From: Rhodamnia argentea
Lineage: Eukaryota; Streptophyta; Magnoliopsida; Myrtales; Myrtaceae
Reading direction: 5' to 3'
Assembly: GCF_020921035.1 (NCBI RefSeq)
Contig: NC_063151.1
Location: 7,688,001-7,752,000, forward strand
DNA: 64,000 bases
The notes beneath the pieces are model-generated. The model did not search any database. It was not told where the DNA came from and worked only from the letters and a program-made list of their open reading frames with translations. Positions within the stretch are counted from its first letter, which is position 1, and every line of letters starts with the position of its first letter. Shown one piece after another: positions 10,310-26,497 of this stretch. The position numbers and the translations under genes were made by a program.

Positions 10310-13300
10310 TCACTCATTCTTCCGAGAAATAACCTGCAATTAATTAAGCCCGAAAGTTCTGAGACATGGGTCATTTATTTAACAAGCATCGAAGACTCTC
10401 CAGTGGGAAAAAGAGAGTAGAGAGCACAAGAGGGCATAGTCTGGATTATTAGTGCCCCAATAATGATGATTAATGCGACAACAAACCATGCAGTGATGCA
10501 AAGACGATATAAGATCCTCTGAAGTTCGGAAAGATCGCTTGAGAAATTTTAATCACGACCATTACCTAACTCAGTGAGTATGCAATCCTAAGTGAAGAAA
10601 GTGCACTTGCCTCCAATAAGAATGGCTTGGCATGTTCTTCCCATTCGGTAGCCCACCTTGAAGAGGCTCCTGTTTCCTGTGCACCATCCCTCAGCGACTT
10701 CAATGCATCACAATCATCTGGAAACCCCTTGAACAGCATCTGCACAGATTCAAAGGAACGAAACATAGTCTCGCATAATCAAACAAAGAGTATGTATCAG
10801 AACAGAAATTAGTAAGTTGTCTGTCAATTTGAAATATCAATGCCGATAGAGAATTTTGTAGTTATCTTAGTCTCGAAATGCCCCAAATATATCAAGCTTA
10901 TGGTACATAATAATTAATGAAACGTAATTCATCCTTGGATAAAAATTAAAACAAGATTTCAGGGCATACCAAAAGTTCGTCAGCTAGCTCTGAAGATGAC
11001 GAGAAGAGAAGGCCATTTTTCTCAACTTTCACTAGCTCTTTAATGCTTCAAAACCAGTCATAGAAAATTTTTACAAAAAGACATGACAACCATTGTGTAC
11101 AATACGACACAAACCAAATTCTGCAACAGAAGGTAGGCCAGTGGGTCTACCATGAGTACGAAACAGCGCACACAGGCAGTCCGCAACCAAACATGTCCAC
11201 AACCTGACATAGGAACAAAACAAAAGGATGATTCCATGAAAGGAGGTATTGTAAATGGTGTAACTCCTACACACTGTAGATCAGACCTTCATTGGAAGAT
11301 CCAAGCCAGATGAAGAAGTATGCAAGCACACGCCAAGATCTGCTGATCCTGAAATTGAGGGGAAAATTAGAAAGATCAACAAACTAACGAAGCTTGGCAG
11401 ATCAATAAGGTACTTCAACAGATACCTAGGAGCAATGGATAATCTTCTGCTGAGAGCCACATGGTCCTAAATGCCACACGTTTAAGATTCAACTTTCTTA
11501 TCTTCTGTTCGTACTTTTCTTTGTCAGGTCCTTTACCTGTATAAATTCTTCAAAGATTAAAAAAGCCAAAATGACAGACTCATGTCTCATAAAGAACTAG
11601 ATTTGCCCTTACCTGTAATCACAAATAACAACCTGGGGTAGAGGTATTTCTTTCCGTGGTGCATCTCCGTCCAGAGAACCTCTTGGTCAGTACAGTCGTC
11701 TTCATTTAAAATTGCAGCAACTCTTCTATCATACATAACTGCTGCTTCCAAGAGGATGCCAAAGTCTTCATCTGACGTCCTGCAATGAAAAGCCATATTG
11801 AAATTGGTTATCTTTCCTCATAGCTGTAGTGGTAAAAAAACATGGGGGACAAATTACAGCAAGAAATGGAGCAATGCAACCCAACATCATGCTCAAAAAG
11901 ATCTAATCTTCAGAATTATTCTCAACTCCATCAGGAGAGTGCACACACGCACATTTCTTAGTCATGAGGGTGTTTGTATGCATGCGCAAGAAGATATGTG
12001 TGCTTGTTTCTTGTTTAGACAGCTAAATAGTTTCCATGAAAACAAACAAAAGATGTAATGTGAAGCAATAAACAAACAAAGGATATTTACGGCAAAGGTC
12101 TCAAAATGCCCTTCAGTATATAGGTAAAAAGGCTGACCAAAATTAAAAAGAGTGATGTACCAGCTTGTACTACTGACGATAAGGGCAGGCCTGTTTGCCT
12201 TCACACAAATATTGGAGCCAACTAGAGTGGTAAGTAGGGTCTCATCTGAGGTAGAGTCTCCTCCCGTGGTAGTTTCTGCAAGCAAATCGAAGAGCGTAAA
12301 ACCAATGCACTGACATTAAATCTAAAAAAAGACAAGTAAGCATTCCCTTGACAGAAGATGTTACCACAGCTAAAACAGTCCCGCACACCAAGGGGCAACT
12401 GGAAATTTTTATCCAATCTGCAAAATAACTACAATGATCCAATAGCTATCTGTTCAGTAACTTTTAACTGATCTATTGAACAGCTACATTTATCTAATAG
12501 TCAAGTGATCTATTCAGTTTGATAAAATTCAAAAGAACCCAATAAACGTCCCGGGGAAAAACCAACAAAAGGGCGCATCACCTCGTGCTTTTCCTTAAGG
12601 GCAGCAGGATGGAAAAATTCAGGAGGCTGATCATACAAAACTGCTGCTCTATAAACAGAAGTGGAAACTAAGGACTATTAGCAGGCTCAAGAATATAACT
12701 CATGACTTCACAATCTGACAATTTTCAAATGTTTCTCTGACCATCTTACTTAATTCCCCAATTCTGAGCTAATTCATGTTGCATTGCTCTCGTAACGCAA
12801 AATGAACCGTCTGCCATCTTCCCATAGTGTTTCTCAAACCTATCAAGACAGAAAACTGAGATCTTATGCATGAGAGAGCTCCTTTAAGCAGAATTCTGTG
12901 AGATAATTCTATATATACCAGCAGTATACCACCACAAATAGGTTACTTCTACCCAGAGACAAAGCCAGTAAAGTGTATCCAAAATTATGCCAATCGATGA
13001 TAAATGCTGAACGCCTTATCCAGCTGGCCCATGCGACAGCCGTCAAGGTTGGAACTGAAGGTGGATTCTGTAAAAGCCAGTCATACAATAAGTTCAGAAA
13101 CGGCTCTACCAAGCAGTAATTCAACAGAATAGATCACCAATTATAAATCTGAAATGCCTTGCGACAGAACCATTTGTAAAACCACAAAAAATCCTCAGAT
13201 ATGGCTTGCAAAAGAAGCATTTTACACACGGAGACTTACAACCCAAATAAGTACCAAATCTGTTTTTTCTCTTTAAAAAAATCGAAAATCACCTGCACAA

Positions 13301-14637
13301 GAAAAACATCAGGAGCAGGTGCTTTGATGCATAAAAACCAAAGAAGCATGATAAACTGATATATCGGCTTCATCACAAGCATCAACGGACGCAATATCTT
13401 TGGCCAACCCTGCATAACTCTCGGCCATTGCACCTGGAACCAGACACAATATATAATCACATAAAACGACCCCATCATAAGTAGTATGATTTTGTCCTTA
13501 CTTCCTTATTGGAAGCCGGTATTTGGTATCAGCATATAGAAATAAATTCTAACATGTACCATGGTATGGATATGAATAGACTCGTGCTCTAGAACTGCCT
13601 TATGTGGCTCAGAACCTGTCCATGAAGAAACGATTATGGACAAACGGATATTCTGAACAGATTCTTTTATGAAAAAGGAAGTTAAAGATTGACATTCTCA
13701 CTCATTGTAAAAGAACATAAGCATAGTATAATAGATCAGTCCAACATATGATCGTACACCCATGTCAGCAAACTCCAGAAATTGTTCTCTTCAATCACAT
13801 CTAGTGCTCGTATTTAACTTATTTTCTTCCAATTTCATGCCCACAAGCTAAATGGGCATTTCATTTCTGGATGAAGTGGTTGAATCAAAGCTCAAATAAA
13901 ACGCATCCGTTTCAATAGGGTAAGAAATCGCCACACGATGAATTCACCCTGAATAATATTTTATGATGCTGCAAAAAATTGAACTTTCATACTTGGCGTC
14001 CTCAAGTACTGTACTAATCTTAATAACACCCTGGGTTAGCAAATTGACAATGCAGATACTTTTCAAAAAGAGCATGGAGTTATCATGGGATAGACCAACA
14101 ACCAAACTCTCGAGCTACCAGTATCGTCATAGCCATCAACAGAAGAAGCCTACCTCCGTACGCAACAACATCGACCTCCAAAGATGCCTGCGAAACACCC
14201 AGCTCACGAATGAATAGTGCAGAAAATCAGACACCGGGCACGTAAGAAATTGAGCAAGCAGAGGTAAGCAGACATCCCAAACGACACTAAAGAATCAGAT
14301 GGGCAATAGCAAAGCTAACGCCGCGAAGGCTACAAACGATATTCCACCGCCTCAAGCAGTCAAGCAGCGTCATGGAAGTAAGATCGACATCGCATCCAAT
14401 CCACAGCGAGAATCTCGACATATATGAGCCCATGTTTTGGGCTGTTCTCGAGACTGATTGAGCGCAGGACCACGAAAAATTCACGGGTGTAAAAAAAAAG
14501 GAAAAGAAAAAGAACAAAGCCCCCGAGAAAGAGGATGGACGGACCTGACGAGCAAGGGAAAGGGCGTGATATTGCATCCGAGGACTCCGACCGAAATCAC
14601 CCAAGACGACCACGCAAGCTCTACCTCTTCCGCCCAT
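10310..14637 (-). CDS. ALG1: Chitobiosyldiphosphodolichol beta-mannosyltransferase (ALG1)
   Basis: ALG1 (GT33) adds the first mannose, from GDP-mannose, to GlcNAc2-PP-dolichol on the cytosolic face of the ER. Sixteen exons join to 476 aa: 14545-14637, 14154-14187, 13560-13615, 13293-13433, 12919-13067, 12750-12839, 12582-12648, 12365-12428, 12161-12275, 11613-11779, 11426-11536, 11287-11348, 11151-11203, 10970-11045, 10611-10739 and 10310-10333. The N-terminus has [20 protein letters not shown], then a hydrophobic membrane segment near residues 79-98, [17 protein letters not shown], a glycosyltransferase-B C-terminal half with [31 protein letters not shown], and [20 protein letters not shown]. 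The last intron is GC-AG. Reading through it would give a different C-terminus ([14 protein letters not shown]) and is a possible alternative end. Confidence 0.9.
10334..10610 (-). other. GC-AG intron at the 3' end of ALG1
   Basis: The donor reads GAG|GCAAGTGC, the strong exon-side and +3 to +6 context typical of real GC-AG introns. The acceptor is ATTGCAG|GTTATT. Joining gives an eight-codon last exon coding VISRKNE and a stop. Retention instead adds 14 codons before a stop at 10566, so the choice changes the protein end. Confidence 0.72.
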
Positions 14638-14837
14638 CCTTTTTGCCCAATGCCTCGCAACGGATGATTCGATCTCGAGACCCGACAGAGGCGATGAACT
14701 TTCGAGTGAAGCGAGGGAAGGATTGGAACACCGGTGGCAAAGGACCGGAGATGTTACCGCACTGATTTGTCTTGTTGGGTGATTTAACTTGAAATTTCCT
14801 TTTCTTTTTAATTTAGCTTAGTGGAGTCCAAGGAAAA

Positions 14838-15131
14838 GTAACACAAATAATTTCTTAATTTTAATTCAACATGCAATATCGTCCTTGAATTTTTTATTTA
14901 TCCATTACAATCTTTAGACTTTTATGTGGTCCCATTAAGTATTAAATATGTTTATCTAGTCCAAGAACTACATTAAACATTATTTAATTATTCAAAGGCC
15001 ACATTAAACAAATTAAAAATTTAGGGATAACGTTACATATTTGATCAAAATTCAAGGACCACATAATACAAATTATAAGTATGTATTGCACATTAACATA
15101 AAGTTTAGAAATCATTTGTGTTATTATCCAT
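14838..15131. repeat. Small TIR element (MITE-like)
   Basis: The left end (aagtaacacaaataatttct) reappears inverted at the right end (ggataataacacaaatgatttc). The interior is low-complexity text of the type ggaccacattaaacaaatt. The same family is found at 27338-27690. No clear target-site duplication is visible and there is no coding capacity. Confidence 0.5.
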
Positions 15132-16497
15132 TGAAATGGTTAGCCATTAAAAGTCGTCGTTCTTTCATTAATAATTTTTAAAAGTTTTGTGAATATTAAA
15201 AAATCAATGTCCGCTCTTTCTTTTTGTTTATGATTTTCGGAAGGAGAATTCACATATTTAACCTCCAACCAATTTTTTTTTTTTTTTGTCGAAAACCTTC
15301 AACTTCATTTTCGCATCCATGGTTCATTTATTTCACCAATAAGACCATACTATTACTTGCTCCGACAACTTCCTTAATTTTTTTCCTTTTTTTTGGCAAA
15401 TACGTACGGTTTCTAAATTCAATTCAACGGATTTATGTATCATTAAATTCGTTTAGGGATCTTGTAGATATCACTAATAATCTCTGATGCGGATGCCATT
15501 AGTGATGCGTTCTGGGGATGATTAAAAAAAAAAAAAAATAATAGGGAAAAAAAAGTTTAAAAAAAAAAGGGAGGTGGTTGATTATATTTAAAAATGGCGG
15601 AATAGATCAATACTCATTCTTTAGCTAAATTGTTTGGGGAATGTCTAGTGGGTTTTTTTTTTTTAGTATTTTTGGTTAATTTTATTTGGATTTTGTAATT
15701 TTTTTTTGATATTTTGATTCCTAATTGTACTAGGGTTAGGATAACACCTTATAAAAGGTGTTTATTACGTTTTTTTTAAGGATGATCAATAATATTCACA
15801 TAATTTTAGATTTCTCTCCTTTAGCAAGGATTTTTTTTCGTTTTTTATTAAAACATCAATTCATTTTTTTAAAAAAAAATAAAAAATTCGGCGGCGTCTT
15901 CCATTTAACCTTAATATTCTTAACCCACATCAGCACAAAGAGTACGACTATGTACGTACAAATTTCTGAATTAGATACCGACTTAAGCTAGGGAGAAATG
16001 CAAATGCCTGAATTGATTTGACATAACTTATACTTTTGCTTCAATTTCTTTATCAAAAGGATTACGACGTTTCTCTATGACTATCTGACGCTATTTCACG
16101 TAGCAAAAGAAGTCTATGACACAATCGAATCGGCGATCTCTCGTTGTCCGTGATCTGAGTTCGTTTTCTTCTTTCGGATTGGCATGCTGTGCAGTTGTGA
16201 TGCTGCAGCAGAATTTCAGATGGTAAAGAACAAGAGAACCGATATTGATGAGCAACCACGGAATAAGTTGGGCCATATTCCGATTGTAACACAATATACA
16301 GCACGGAGCAGATAGCCACGAAATAATAACCAGTCGCCATGGTTTACATTAGCTTAGAAATCTTCAAACACGGCCATGATTGAGCGAAACGGAACATGTG
16401 TTTGTCCATAGTAAAAAAGGCAGGCGCTTGCGATACTATATCGTTCCCCCCGGGGGTCTCTCAGCGTGCTGCGCTTGCTCGGCTGATGAGATCGCGT
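15132..16497. other. AT-rich intergenic DNA and glycolate oxidase 3' flank
   Basis: The region is very AT-rich with long T and A runs (15278-15290, 15521-15540, 15651-15665). Open frames here are low complexity and not credible. The last 200-400 bases before 16498 are likely the 3' UTR of the glycolate oxidase gene. Confidence 0.5.
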
Positions 16498-19376
<2,879 letters not shown>

Positions 19377-20145
19377 CTTTGGAGCCAACCGTTAAGGGGT
19401 AATCTCAAAAAAATCTGCATAAGTTGTCAGTAAGCATTTCACATCAGGTTCCAAAGAAGACTAATCACTAATCCGCATCCATCAAGTAATGTGCACCTAG
19501 CCTTATCGTCGTAACATCAAACCATTGAAAAGTTACTCACAAGCACAAGAAAGTTTCCTACGAATATCAATTGCTGCAATCAGGCTGTACGGACCTAGAA
19601 TCGTATCAGCCTCATCAAACCGTTGAGAAGTCACCCATAAACACAGGTTAGTTCAGTTAGTCCTTGCAAGCTGCTCTAAAAGGGAAAAACCTATCGGATA
19701 TAGTGTCTCTTTCGCAACTCATAAGCACTTGACCATGTTAAACAGATACTGATTGTAGCTTTTACAAGATAAACTTTGTCGACATCCTTATCTAGAAAGC
19801 AAGAAAAGGGTAGCAACCAGCAACTATGCGGCATATCAATATCCATAATCGGCAAGAACATGATGTTCCTTAAGTTCAGACTAGAAAACGAAACGAACAC
19901 AAAACGGTCAGGTGCGTGTGGCCGCATCAAGAACAAACTCGTCACGTCAAGAACACCAGAAGAGAGGAACGAGCTGAGGGCAGAGTACCTTCGGATATGC
20001 AGAGCTAGCGCATGCAGAATCAGGGAACCCAGCGGCAGAGGATGAGTTCGAGTGGGGTGAGAAAGAGAGCGAATGGAGAACGTACGTGAAGCCAATAATA
20101 AATATGGATAGGAAGGAGACAAGAACGGTGGGGTCGATGCATTGC

Positions 20146-20153
20146 CTTATAAG
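20146..20153 (-). promoter_or_regulatory. Possible TATA box of glycolate oxidase
   Basis: The minus strand reads ACTTATAAGGC here, upstream of a candidate leader exon whose donor (CCGAAG|GTACTC) lies near 19989 and which would splice to the acceptor just upstream of the ATG (near 19420). Position and spelling fit a TATA box, but the transcription start is not visible. Confidence 0.35.
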
Positions 20154-20929
20154 TCCGAGTTTATGAGCAAGCGATGGTGAATTACGAGTCCCAAAAGTGG
20201 ATGAGCAATTGGAGGTGAGCATTGGAAGCCAAATCCAAACAAAGGCGATTGGGCTTCCCTCCACCACACGTCCGTTGTGTGTTTCTCAGTTTTCTTCCTT
20301 CATTATCATCCATGTCTCCGAAAGGAAAAACGAAAAAACGTTGGCAAAAAAATTGATGAAATCGTTCCTGGTTTTCTTCGAGAATGGAACGATGACCAGG
20401 AAAAATTTGAAATGAAAGGAATCCAGTCTGAGCTTTTGTTTTAGAGATTGTCTTGCACGTACTGATGCTTATGTGGATAAGAATTCATGAGAGGGTCTGA
20501 TAATTTGGCGTAATATCCTCATAAAACTGGAGGCAATAGTTTATGTTATAATGGGTTTGGTTCAACTTTGGAAATGAGCTTTTGGAGAATGCAAATATTT
20601 TTAGCTTAAGAGGCTTTGGGAAAATGCAAATGGCTTTTGGAAAAAAAAAAACGCTTTCAAAAACAACTTTGGACTAACTAATGTTTGACAAAACAAATTT
20701 ACAAAGAGACATTCTACTATATTTATTTTTAAATAAAAATAATTAAAAAAATCCAAATCCTAGGGTTATAGCCATCGGTGAGCCGGATCTAGCGCCGCGA
20801 TCGTGGGTCGAGGCCGCTAGGGGTCGAGTGAACCCCGACAAGGGCCGCCTAGGATCGCGCAACCACCGACGGACATCGCTTGGGCTCCACCTGGGGTAAT
20901 AGGTTGATTATTAAAATTAGCAAGGAAAA

Positions 20930-21290
20930 GTACTAAAATCATGTTAAACCTATTGCATTGGTACTAATATAGTCCTAAATGTTTTAAGAGACAAATTTAG
21001 TTATAAACATATTGCATTGATATTAATTGAGTTCATTTGACCATAGGCGAGGGTCGGCATAGTCTCTTGCCTACCCTCGAAAAAAACAAAAAATAGAATA
21101 GAGAAGAGAGAAACCAAAAAATTATAAAGCAAAATCAAAATGCTATTAAGAAAATCCATGTCGACGCCAACATTCATATCAGCTATTTTTGGTCAAAATT
21201 GGTTGGATGGACTCGGTTGATACCGATGCAAAAAGTTTAGAACTAAATGATCAAATTAAAAGATTGTCCTAAATGGCCTTCATCACTAAG
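20930..21290. repeat. Degenerate copy of the long-TIR MITE family
   Basis: Blocks such as gttaaacctattgcattggt, tagtcctaaatg and tattaattgagttc match the arms of the element at 421-985. The right arm (gtttagaactaaatgatcaa) is the diverged inverse. The copy is old and its ends and target duplication are no longer clear. Confidence 0.5.
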
Positions 21291-21296
21291 GACCTG

Positions 21297-23475
21297 TGTG
21301 TGTACACTATCAAAGCCACATTAGAAGTCATGACCACTTGCACGCTAAAATGCGTGAGCCACACACATATTTAATTATTCCATTACTCCTTCTCACTCTT
21401 AATCGAGAAAACATTTAATTAAAGAGGCAAATGAGGCTTAAAAAATTTGAACTCAAGACTCCTATTCTAATGACATGTGAGATTTTGGAGTACCATTGTC
21501 AATTGGAATGGGTTCCAAAGAAGTTTCGGGGTAAAGCTACTCTTAATCCTATTCAAAAGATATTCTATTTTTTTTAGACCAACCACACGAGGGGTTTGGA
21601 AAGATTTGAACTCGGGATCTCCAACTCTAATATCATGTGAGATATTGGGGGACCACTGCTAACTATTCTAAGAGCTTGAGCTTTTATATGAATGCGTGAT
21701 TTAATATTTAATTTTTTTTTCTTTTTGCCTTTAACTTAGGGTAAAAGAGGCACGAAAAAATCACCATAATGGATTCCAATGGCATTTCGGGGTAAAGCTA
21801 CTCCTAATCCTAATCGTAAGACCACATTAAAAGTCATGATCATTCGCACGTTGAAATGCGTAAACCACACGAATATTTAATGGACACTTAGTCGTGGAAA
21901 TATTTAATTAGAGAGGTAAATGGGGTCTGAAAAGATTTGAACTCATGACTTCCTCCTCTAATACCTTGTGAAATTTTAGGGGATCACTACCAACTATTCT
22001 AAGAGCTTAAGATTTTAGATGAAGGCATAGTTTAATATTTAATTAATTTTTTCTTTTTTCCCTTGACTTAGGGTAAAAAAGACACGGAAAAATCACCTGA
22101 ATGAGTTCCAAAGGTGTTTTGGGGTAAAGCTACTCCTAACCCTAATTGTTAAAGATTCTATCTTTTTAAGACAAGACCACGTTAGAAGGAACGACCACTC
22201 ATATAGTGAAATGCATGAACCACACGAATATTTAATTACTCCATTGCTCATTCTCACGCTTAGTCGTGAAAATAGTTAATTAGAGAGGCAAATGGGGCTT
22301 GAAAAAATTTAAACTTAAGACCTCATGCTTTGATACAATGTGAGATTTTGAGGGACATTCAATGATTTTTTTTTACTTTTTGTCTTTGACTTAGGGTAAA
22401 AGAGACACAGAAAAATCACTTGAACGGGTTCCAAAGGCATTTCGGGGTAAAGCTACTCCTAATCCTACTCATTAGAGATTCTATCTTTTTCAAACAAGAC
22501 CACATTAGAAGTCACGACCACTCGCATGCTGAAATGCGTGAGCCACACGAGTTTTTAATTATTCCATTGCTCCTTCTCACACTTAGTCGTGGAAATATTT
22601 AATTAGTGAGGTAAATGGGTTTTTGAAAAGTTTGAACTCAAGACCTTTTGCTCTAATGCCATATAAGATTTTGGGGAATCAATACCAACTGTTCTAAGAG
22701 CTTAAACTTTTAGATGAATGTGCAATTTAGCATTTAATCATTTTCTTCTTTCTTGCCTTTGACTTAGGGCAAAAGAGACACGAAAAAATCACCTAAATGG
22801 GTTCCAAAAGCGTTTTTAGGGGTAAAGCTACTCCTAATCCTAATCATTAGAGATTTTATCTTTTTCAAACAATACCACATTAGAAGTCACGACCACTCAC
22901 ACACTGAAATGCTTGAGCCACACGAATATTTAATTATTTCATTACTCCTTGTCACACTTAGCCGTGGAAATAATTAATTATCGAGGCAAATGGGACTTGA
23001 AAAGATTTGAACTCAAGATTTCCTACTCTGATACTATGTGATATTTTGAAGGAACACCGCAAACTGTTCAAAAAACTTAAGCTTTTAGATTAATGAGTAA
23101 TCTAATATTTCATTATTTTTATTTTTATTTTCCATTGACTTAGGGCAAAAGAGAGATGGAAAAGTCACTCGAATGGGTTCCAAAGGCGTTTTGGGGTAAA
23201 GCTACTCATAATTCTAATCTCTAGAGTTTCTATCTTTTTCTAACAAGACCACATTAGAAGTCACGATTACTTGCACACTAAAATGTGTGAGCCACACGAA
23301 TATTGAATCATTCCATTGCTATTTCTCATGCTTAGTCGTGGAAAAGTTTAATTAGAGAGGGAAATGGTGCTTGAAAAGGTTCAAATTCAAGACCTTCTAC
23401 TCGATACCATGTAAGATTTTAGGGTATCACTACCAACTATTCTATAAAGGCTAGATTTAATATTTAATTATTCTA
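21297..23475 (-). repeat. Seven-copy tandem array of a TRIM/PBS-like unit
   Basis: A unit of up to about 375 bp recurs: ggggtaaagctactcctaat appears near 21523, 21789, 22122, 22444, 22819 and 23193, and the block gatttgaactcaagacc plus ctctaataccatgtgagatt appears seven times (near 21447, 21608, 21935, 22310, 22632, 23003 and 23380). Spacing is 266 to 375 bp, because some units are internally deleted. On the minus strand the block reads ATGGTATTAGAG then GAGGTCTTGAGTTCAAATC. This is close to TGGTATCAGAGC, the primer-binding site complementary to initiator Met tRNA, as found after the LTR of small LTR elements (TRIMs), which are known to form tandem arrays. There is no coding capacity. Confidence 0.62.
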
Positions 23476-23879
23476 TCGGTGGAACCGCATAAGCAATTAC
23501 GCACTGAAAAAACCACTCAAATTCATGAAGTTACCAATGTAGATTTTTTTATTTTTTTTGTATTAGAATCGAAGTGACTTTAAGGATATTTTAGTAAATT
23601 TCAAGTGGACATCAAATTTAAAAGTTTTTGTTATAATAATACAAATATCCGTGGGGAAAACTAATATTAAAACACAAATAATCCTATCTGTCTAATTTCT
23701 ATGGAACCTAAAAAATAAAATGCAAGAATCCTTTCGGAGAAGCTTTTTTAGTTCTTTCAAGAAATTCTTTTTGATGATGAACCTCTTTTGACAGCAGACA
23801 AACTTGGATGATAATGTGTGGAAAACATAATTTTCTTCTTTTGATTTTGTTCCACAGAAGAGCCCTCTTTCATTAACTC

Positions 23880-24350
23880 ATGGAAAAATTTCAAACAAGG
23901 GCCTAAAGTACTCTCAGTTTTTTTAAATAAGGGCTTGAAATGGCATAATAATTTCAAATAAAGGCTTAAAGTGGCCATGGAGTCTCAAAAAAGTGTCTGA
24001 TCCAAAGGATATTTTCGTCATTTCTACTTTTTGATTTTTTGACTTTTTTTCCTTTTTTTTCCTTTTTAAAAATTAAAAATAAATTGAAAAATTGAAAAAA
24101 AAGAGCTAATACAAGAGGGAGGGTTCTCTTGCTCCATCGCCGAGGCGCCAGCGACCCTGTCGGCCTTGAGATTAGGCCTTTTTTTGAGACTTCATTGCCA
24201 CTTCAAGTCTTTATTTGACACAAAATTCACTTCATGCCTTTATTTGATAAAATAATGATATTTCAGGTTCTTTATTTGAAACAAAGTTTACTTCAATCCC
24301 TTATTTGAGAAAATGAAGGCACTTAAAGTCTTTAGTTGTATTTTCCCCTT
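23880..24350. repeat. Non-coding repeat with inverted halves
   Basis: Phrases such as caaacaagggcctaaagtac and tttcaaataaaggcttaaag on the left recur in altered and partly inverted form on the right (cacttcaagtctttatttga, cttcaatcccttatttgaga). The layout resembles the fold-back MITEs elsewhere in the window but with a different sequence. Ends are not certain. Confidence 0.4.
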
Positions 24351-25228
24351 TAACTCATTAACAGAGATAGATGAATGTCTTAAGGGTGGCTTGGAAAGCC
24401 ACTGCCCACGCCTATATCCATACCTGTTTTAAAAAAGACCTGCCATCAAGCTAAAGACGTGTGAAGGTAAGAAAATATTAGCAAGTACCCAAAAAAATAT
24501 ATGTACCTTTGCTTTGCAAATGTCATTCACACATCTATAATTAGGACCCTACGTAAATCAAATCGCCCCTCCTTGCAAACTCAATCTAACATCTTATTTA
24601 GAATTCAAGTGTTTTTCTTTTCTTTTTTCCGTTGGTTTGAGCGTTTTGAGTGAGCGGGGAATTTAGGATTTCCGGATGGATTTTTTTTTAAAATGCATTT
24701 AGGTAAATAGGGATACATGAGTAATGTGAAGATGCAAAGCGGTCTCCAAAGTTAATGTTCAAGTATGAATTCGATATTTTTAAAGAGAAGAGCTATGTAA
24801 TTGGTCAAGGCGAGGTATGTTATCGGTATTTACTTGTTCATTGTGACACGGATTCATAAAATGATATGATGGATTCTTTGTTATTGCGAAACAGACTTTG
24901 CCGAGGATGTAAGAAGTCCTCTTACTTATGGGAACCGAATCTCTAGGAAAAGATTATGCAAACAAGATTTATTAGATATATCCTCAAAATTTGATCTCGG
25001 CCCGGTATAGCAGGAGGAAGCATGTCATGTGAGGGATATGCATCGTGGCAATAACAACATGATGTTCCATGTGTAATGAATCTCATTTTACTTGATGGCC
25101 TAATGTGTATACACCTCACTTTTCGATTGCTAGCCTACGGTACACGGCATTGTTACACGTCGTGTCCGTCACAAAAAATGCCTTCTCCGGCGGGAAGGCT
25201 CGGCTTGCCATTTTCATTTTTGTCTCGG

Positions 25229-25259
<31 letters not shown>

Positions 25260-25560
25260 TTTGTCTGTTCATATCTGTGAGCCCGACGCAGCCGAATAAC
25301 GGGCCGAAATTACAAACAAGCCCATGAGGCCCATGACTGCTCCGCTAGTGCCTGCCAGGTTTAGGACTGGCCCATCTCCCCGGCCCAAAATTTTGAGTTG
25401 CGGAAGGGAAAAGAAGAGAAAAATATTGTGGGTGGTTTGACCTTTGAAGGGTCTGGCTGTCATCTCCGAGCGCGTTCGTCGCAACCTACGTGTATTTGTT
25501 CCTACATGTGCAGTCTTCATTTTCAAAATGAGAGCGAGGAGGAGAAGAAGACATATCCCC
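24351..25560. other. Intergenic DNA, nothing recognised
   Basis: There is a pentanucleotide (ttttg)n tract at about 25225-25258. Short frames around 25076-25607 are shadows of low-complexity sequence. No gene, RNA or mobile-element landmark is supported. Confidence 0.45.
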
Positions 25561-25599
25561 ATCGGCTTCGGAAATCTAATCTTGGGACACGATCGGGAG

Positions 25600-26030
25600 A
25601 TAAATAAACTTGGGGCGGGCGTATGAACAAAAACATATTATTCGAACCTCAATTAAGTTGGCAAAAGCTCGTGTAAAGAAAGAAAGAAGGATATCAAATA
25701 GCGCCACAGTTACGTGGAGCAGTTGGGAGCGTGTTTTAAACCGCTTAAAGGATAAAGAGAGCAATTATTAAAGAAGATCCGAAAATTTCGATATAAGGTG
25801 CACGCGAAGAAACCGCAAGAGACGATTTCACCGTATACTAGTTTATAAATAGTCGGAGACTACTCTTTGTAAAGGGACCAATTAATCAACAATCAAACAC
25901 TTATCTTTTGCTCCGCAATTTATCTTACCAAGCATTTACTTTATCGCACTTTACTTTATCGTCTTGTTTATTGTTTTGCTATTTATTTACTTTCTCGGAG
26001 TCGCTACAAGAGCCCGTTTAAAAAATTAAA
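25600..26030 (+). mobile_element. Possible LTR remnant
   Basis: The text tttataaatagtcggagact followed by ctttgtaaagggaccaatta and atcaacaatcaaacacttat has the look of an LTR promoter (TATA box), R region and polyadenylation zone of a plant LTR retrotransposon. No partner LTR or internal region is seen, so it would be a fragment or solo LTR. Confidence 0.33.
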
Positions 26031-26497
26031 TCCAAAAGCTCGATGCTTCTAGGTGAAAGATCTTTCATCGCAGCGAAGACATTTTTTTTTATAAATTTGA
26101 TTGGAGTCACGTGATGTTTCCATTGTTCGAGACAATTTTCTCCTATCTTATAATGCTATTCGGCCCAATCTCGTCGGGACGGGCCCGTGACCGCCGGAGC
26201 TGCGACCGAGCCTAGTATATTCGATAAGTCCTAATTTATGGTATGCAATAGACATCTCCAATCAAAACTATGGACAAGGCAACTTGGTGGCGGAGAAAAT
26301 TCAACGTAAAGTAGTTGAACGATCTTTCATAACATGATGCTTATCCAACCAAATAACAATTAAGAATAAAAGCAGGCATCATCTATCATTAGGAAACTTC
26401 CTTAACCGCTAATCCTTTCCTCATTTGGCAACTGACAAAGATGGTCATTCTCAGAGCACAACACATACATAAAATATAAGGTAAGTCTTGTACTTTT

